A DNA stretch of 64,000 bases from UBA2040 sp041674745 (lineage in GTDB: Bacteria; Bacteroidota; Bacteroidia; Flavobacteriales_D; Crocinitomicaceae), in NCBI GenBank assembly GCA_041674745.1, contig JBAYVD010000005.1, positions 1 through 64,000 on the forward strand. Direction: 5' to 3'. Under the pieces are notes generated by a model that had not been told where the DNA came from, did no database searches, and saw only the letters and a program-made list of their open reading frames with translations. Of this stretch, positions 61,311 to 64,000 are shown one piece after another; position 1 is the stretch's first letter; every line of letters starts with the position of its first letter. The translations under genes were made by a program, and so were the position numbers.

Positions 61311-62369
61311 TTAATGAATAAAAAGCAAAAATAACAACAAATACAACCACAATAGACCTAAAAAATGCCAGAAAATAGCACCTGACTTTAAGCCCAAATA
61401 ATCGTCCGCCGTATACCTACCTGAAAATGAATAAATTGTAACTCTTGTCAGGTAAATTATTGCGACCAAAATATGCAATAAATGTAGAAAAGTTATGATG
61501 TATAAAAATGAGCTCGCCGTGTCAGAGGTTTCGGTTGCTTTCAGTTGCAAGTAACTACTCAATTTCTTTCCTTCAAATTTCAAGGTTCTATTGTCGTATT
61601 CAAGTGGTTTGCCTTTGAAATATATATTGAAATCCTTTCCAATTTCCCCTCGCGCAAAGAAATCGCCTCGGCTATCCCGCACATTGATCGCCAAATCACG
61701 CAAGCGTAAACGATCGGTGTAAACCAATTCTTCTCCGTTCTTTTTGATCAAATGCTCATTTTGCAAAGTCAATTCTGTGTTTTCAAAATACAGAACAAAT
61801 GGTTTGCCATAGCTTGAAATTTTGAATGGTTTTGTTTCGCTCAAGTCTAAAAATTGCGCCATAAAGTTTTGCATGTCCTTCATATCACTTGCTGAAAGAT
61901 CCTTTCCTTTCCACAAATAATGATTTCCATCCACTTCAACAAAGGCATCTTTGAACTTGATCTCGTAGTAATCACCGTATCGACCATCCGTTACAATCAA
62001 GTGATTGTTGACAGGGTGAATTCCTCTATCCATCAATTGTCCGTAGCCTTTGAATTGGAAATAAACAAACAGAAAGCCCAGTAATACCGTGGCAATCATG
62101 AACATTTTCAAACCTTTGATATTGCCTTTTTTGACATTTCGCAAGGCCAAAATAAAAGTCAAACTCGACAAGGCAATCAGTACAGTGCTAACATAGAATC
62201 CCCATGGCAAAGGAAACTTCAGCCAGAATGAATCGCCCATCATCACCAAATAAGCAGAGGTGAATCCAGCAAACATCATAACCACACTAAAAATCCCGAT
62301 ATAAACGAGATTTTTTTTCATTTTCTCCCGAATTTCGGGTGTCAATTCATCGTTGAATTCTTTTTTCAT
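61311..62369 (-). CDS. Haem-copper oxidase subunit III family protein with repeat-containing insertion
   Basis: The 352-residue subunit has three helices at the N-terminus (about 21-41, 56-76, 88-106) and two at the C-terminus (287-309, 328-350) with HLLHILVAIIYLTRV and GAIFWHFLGLLWLYLLLFLL, as in subunit III. A 170-residue soluble segment (about 112-285) interrupts the fold. It holds three similar units of about 29 residues starting YGDYYEIKF, YGKPFVLYF and IGKDFNIYF. The gene follows ctaB by 12 nt. Two subunit III genes in tandem are common in Bacteroidota; an insert of this size in this copy seems unusual. Confidence 0.85.
   Translation of the reverse strand: MKKEFNDELTPEIREKMKKNLVYIGIFSVVMMFAGFTSAYLVMMGDSFWLKFPLPWGFYVSTVLIALSSLTFILALRNVKKGNIKGLKMFMIATVLLGFLFVYFQFKGYGQLMDRGIHPVNNHLIVTDGRYGDYYEIKFKDAFVEVDGNHYLWKGKDLSASDMKDMQNFMAQFLDLSETKPFKISSYGKPFVLYFENTELTLQNEHLIKKNGEELVYTDRLRLRDLAINVRDSRGDFFARGEIGKDFNIYFKGKPLEYDNRTLKFEGKKLSSYLQLKATETSDTASSFLYIITFLHLLHILVAIIYLTRVTIYSFSGRYTADDYLGLKSGAIFWHFLGLLWLYLLLFLLFIH
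61515..62036 (-). other. Insertion with three repeats in oxidase subunit III (first gene)
   Basis: Codes residues about 112-285. Three units (about 131-160, 187-216, 243-271) share G-x-x-[FY]-x-[IL]-x-F then an acidic or polar stretch with N/DN-x-x-L and GK/GE-x-L. They look like internal duplication of a beta-rich soluble domain facing the periplasm or cytoplasm. Confidence 0.65.
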
Positions 62370-62381
62370 TTTTCGAACTTT

Positions 62382-63248
62382 TTAAAAAGGTATGGCGCTT
62401 TCAATTCGGTCAAAAACATACACAAATTGAATAATCGGCAAATAAATAAACGATGCAAACATTAGTTTCCGAGCATCTTTGTCATCACAGGACAAAAACA
62501 GCTTGTAGGATAACATAAAAAACCAAAGACTCATAATGCTTACAATAACTAAAGTCACCCAACTCGTCCAACCCATCCACCAAGGGAATAAACTAAACGG
62601 AATCAATGCCAACGAATAGGCGGCAATTTGAAAGGCTGAATTTTTTGATTTTCCATGAATCGATGGGAGTAAACTGAATCCGCCTGCTCGGTAATCTTCA
62701 TCCGTTACCCAAGCAATGGCCCAAAAATGAGGAAATTGCCAGCAGAACTGAACAAAAAACAAGATGCCGGGTACTAGACCAAAATGTCCTGTGGCGGCTA
62801 CAGCTCCCAACATGGGAGGAATTGCACCCGGAAAAGCTCCTATGAACACAGCCCAACTTGTAATTCGTTTCATGGGTGTATAGACAAAAACATATAAAAT
62901 GTACGCCAACAAACCCAGTAGAAAAGAAGGTAAATTGAGCAGAAATAACATGGATAATCCAACTACTAAACAAAATCCGATCACCCAATAGGCTTCTTTT
63001 ACCGACATATGTTCCATCGGTAATGGACGTTTGGCGGTTCGTTTCATCAATTTGTCCAATTCTTTTTCCCAAATTTGATTCGATCCATTGGAGGCGGCGG
63101 TCACCAACATGCCTCCCACCATCAATAAAAAGATTTCGTAAAGATTGGAGCCATGGTTGAACAAATACCCTGAAAGCGCTGAAACAACGACTAAAAATGA
63201 AAGCCTGAATTTGGTAAATGCTACGTATTGTTTGTATTTGCTTGACAC
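62382..63248 (-). CDS. ctaB: Protohaem IX farnesyltransferase (haem O synthase)
   Basis: The 288-residue UbiA-type prenyltransferase starts with GTG at 63248 because no ATG is near (SSKYKQYVAFTKFRLSFLVV). It has nine predicted helices and the Asp-rich prenyl-diphosphate sites: NGSNQIWEKELDKLMKRTAKRPLP (NxxxDxxxD-type) and TDEDYRAGGFSLLPSIHG. It converts haem B to haem O for the oxidase. It heads the seven-gene minus-strand oxidase operon. A -7 element lies 26 nt upstream inside a palindrome. Confidence 0.93.
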   Translation of the reverse strand: MSSKYKQYVAFTKFRLSFLVVVSALSGYLFNHGSNLYEIFLLMVGGMLVTAASNGSNQIWEKELDKLMKRTAKRPLPMEHMSVKEAYWVIGFCLVVGLSMLFLLNLPSFLLGLLAYILYVFVYTPMKRITSWAVFIGAFPGAIPPMLGAVAATGHFGLVPGILFFVQFCWQFPHFWAIAWVTDEDYRAGGFSLLPSIHGKSKNSAFQIAAYSLALIPFSLFPWWMGWTSWVTLVIVSIMSLWFFMLSYKLFLSCDDKDARKLMFASFIYLPIIQFVYVFDRIESAIPF

Positions 63249-63273
63249 GAAAGGACGCTTTTATTAAAACACC

Positions 63274-63296
63274 GCAAATTTACTTAATAAATTTGC
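63274..63296. promoter_or_regulatory. Palindrome with back-to-back -7 elements
   Basis: Perfect 9-bp arms GCAAATTTA / TAAATTTGC separated by 5 nt. Each arm contains TAAATTTG in one orientation (63282-63275 on minus, 63288-63295 on plus). It lies in the 126-nt gap between ctaB and the divergent glycosyltransferase and could serve as a divergent promoter and operator. Confidence 0.6.
63275..63282 (-). promoter_or_regulatory. -7 element for the oxidase operon
   Basis: TAAATTTG on the minus strand, 26 nt before the GTG start of ctaB. Confidence 0.5.
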
Positions 63297-63344
63297 CTGA
63301 CAAGAAAAAAGGTTCTTCGAAATAACAACATTTTGAAATTACAG

Positions 63345-63352
63345 TATATTTG
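63345..63352 (+). promoter_or_regulatory. -7 element for the glycosyltransferase gene
   Basis: TATATTTG matches TAnnTTTG and ends 22 nt before the ATG at 63375. Confidence 0.55.
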
Positions 63353-63374
63353 CCCCAAAATCAATGTTTCAATT

Positions 63375-64000
63375 ATGAATATCCAAAAGCTTTCCATCCT
63401 TATTCCAGCTTACAACGAAGAAAAAACCATCCAAGTTATTCTGGACAAAGTGCGGGAAGTGGAATTGGAAAAGGGTATAACGAAAGAGATCGTAATTGTC
63501 AACGATTGCTCAAAAGATGGTACCGTTGCCAAAATTGAAGAATACATAGCAGCGCATCCCGAAATGGACATTCGATTTTTTTCTCAAGACAGAAACCAAG
63601 GTAAAGGCGCGGCCATCAATCGAGCAATCAAAGAATGCTCTGGGGATTACTTACTTGTGCAAGACGCCGATTTGGAATACGATCCGCAAGAATACAATTT
63701 ACTGTTGAAACCTGTTTTCATGGATGATGCGGATGTTGTTTACGGTTCTCGATTCGTTGGGCATCACCCGCACCGAATTTTATTTTTCTGGCATTCCATT
63801 GGAAACAAATTTTTGACCAACTTGTCCAACATGATGACCAATCTGAATTTGTCAGACATGGAAACCTGTTACAAGCTGATCCGTTCTTCTTTGGCGAAAC
63901 AAATCGAAATCAAAGAAAATCGTTTTGGTATTGAACCTGAAATTACAGCCAAACTGGCACGCATGAAAAAAATTCGCATCTACGAAGTCGGAATATCTTA
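63375..64000 (+). CDS. Family 2 glycosyltransferase, DPM1-like (partial, C-terminus beyond window)
   Basis: The first 208 codons are present; the frame is still open at the right edge. The GT-A core is clear: LSILIPAYNEEKTIQVILDKV, EIVIVNDCSKDGT (nucleotide-binding Asp), FFSQDRNQGKGAAINRAIKECSGDYLLVQDADLEYDP (DxD metal site). VVYGSRFVG and DMETCYKLI match the dolichol-phosphate mannosyltransferase-like group. It transfers a sugar from a nucleotide to a polyprenyl phosphate or surface glycan. It starts 126 nt from divergent ctaB. Confidence 0.92.
   Translation, partial: MNIQKLSILIPAYNEEKTIQVILDKVREVELEKGITKEIVIVNDCSKDGTVAKIEEYIAAHPEMDIRFFSQDRNQGKGAAINRAIKECSGDYLLVQDADLEYDPQEYNLLLKPVFMDDADVVYGSRFVGHHPHRILFFWHSIGNKFLTNLSNMMTNLNLSDMETCYKLIRSSLAKQIEIKENRFGIEPEITAKLARMKKIRIYEVGIS

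Noticed and set aside
1..64000. Prophage, IS element, integrase or defence island
   Set aside because: No transposase, integrase, toxin-antitoxin, nuclease cluster or att-like repeats were seen.

Overview
The window reads as chromosomal DNA of a Bacteroidota bacterium, most likely class Flavobacteriia and plausibly near the Crocinitomicaceae/Fluviicola group. The evidence is AT-rich sequence, frequent TAnnTTTG promoter elements of the Bacteroidota sigma-A type just upstream of start codons, substrates of the type IX secretion system (type A and type B C-terminal sorting domains), OmpA proteins with thrombospondin type-3 repeats, a murF-alr fusion, ExbB/ExbD/ExbD clusters and 7TM-DISM/SpoIIE signalling proteins. 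I see no phage, insertion sequence, plasmid functions or CRISPR array. Most genes are conserved housekeeping or envelope genes. The family-level exact species is an inference.

Layout. 1-2.9 kb: a secreted RCC1-repeat giant (cut by the window edge) in an operon with a small secreted protein. 3.1-6.1 kb: a LytTR regulator with an altered receiver domain, a DUF1569 protein, rluF and an alpha/beta hydrolase. 6.1-10.3 kb: a tandem pair of 7TM-DISM/SpoIIE phosphatases. 10.4-13.8 kb: a small conserved protein, a MerR/B12-binding regulator with a CarH-type photoreceptor motif, a lipoprotein, and mrp-nfu for Fe-S cluster delivery. 13.8-22.7 kb: a glycosyltransferase with an MBL hydrolase, a lipoprotein, ppk, a DUF2141 protein, galE, a beta-barrel protein, tatD and ansA. 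22.8-25.7 kb: tRNA-Ser(GGA) and an ExbB/ExbD energising module. 25.7-30.8 kb: an iron alcohol dehydrogenase, an OmpA/TSP3 protein, pth and an orphan histidine kinase. 30.8-37 kb: a 1352-residue secreted protein, an M28 peptidase and an acidic protein. 37-42 kb: tdk, murF-alr, an LEA14-like lipoprotein and an M20 dipeptidase. 42-46.4 kb: a T9SS type-B cell-surface protein, hflX, a cytochrome c and a small cytochrome b-like protein.

46.5-55.3 kb is the most dynamic part. A segment of about 1.82 kb is tandemly duplicated. It has produced two 454-residue T9SS proteins and left a truncated 5' copy of the amidohydrolase gene between them. The intact 1001-residue amidohydrolase, a second amidohydrolase lacking its HxH motif, and a lipoprotein follow. 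55.3-58 kb: a Mn-type superoxide dismutase and a GT-C-like membrane protein. 58-63.3 kb is a cytochrome oxidase assembly operon on the minus strand (ctaB, two subunit III genes with large hydrophilic insertions, subunit IV, two SCO-like proteins, DUF420). It is divergent from a glycosyltransferase cut by the right edge.

The best candidates for under-described biology are: the CarH-like light/B12 regulator with no obvious target in the window; the pseudo-receiver LytTR regulator; the paired oxidase subunit III genes with large insertions, one containing three internal repeats; the duplicated T9SS cassette; the diverged second SpoIIE phosphatase; and the palindromic divergent promoter at the oxidase operon. 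I did not find one clear-cut new multi-gene system. All assignments come from reading the sequence; no homology search was run.
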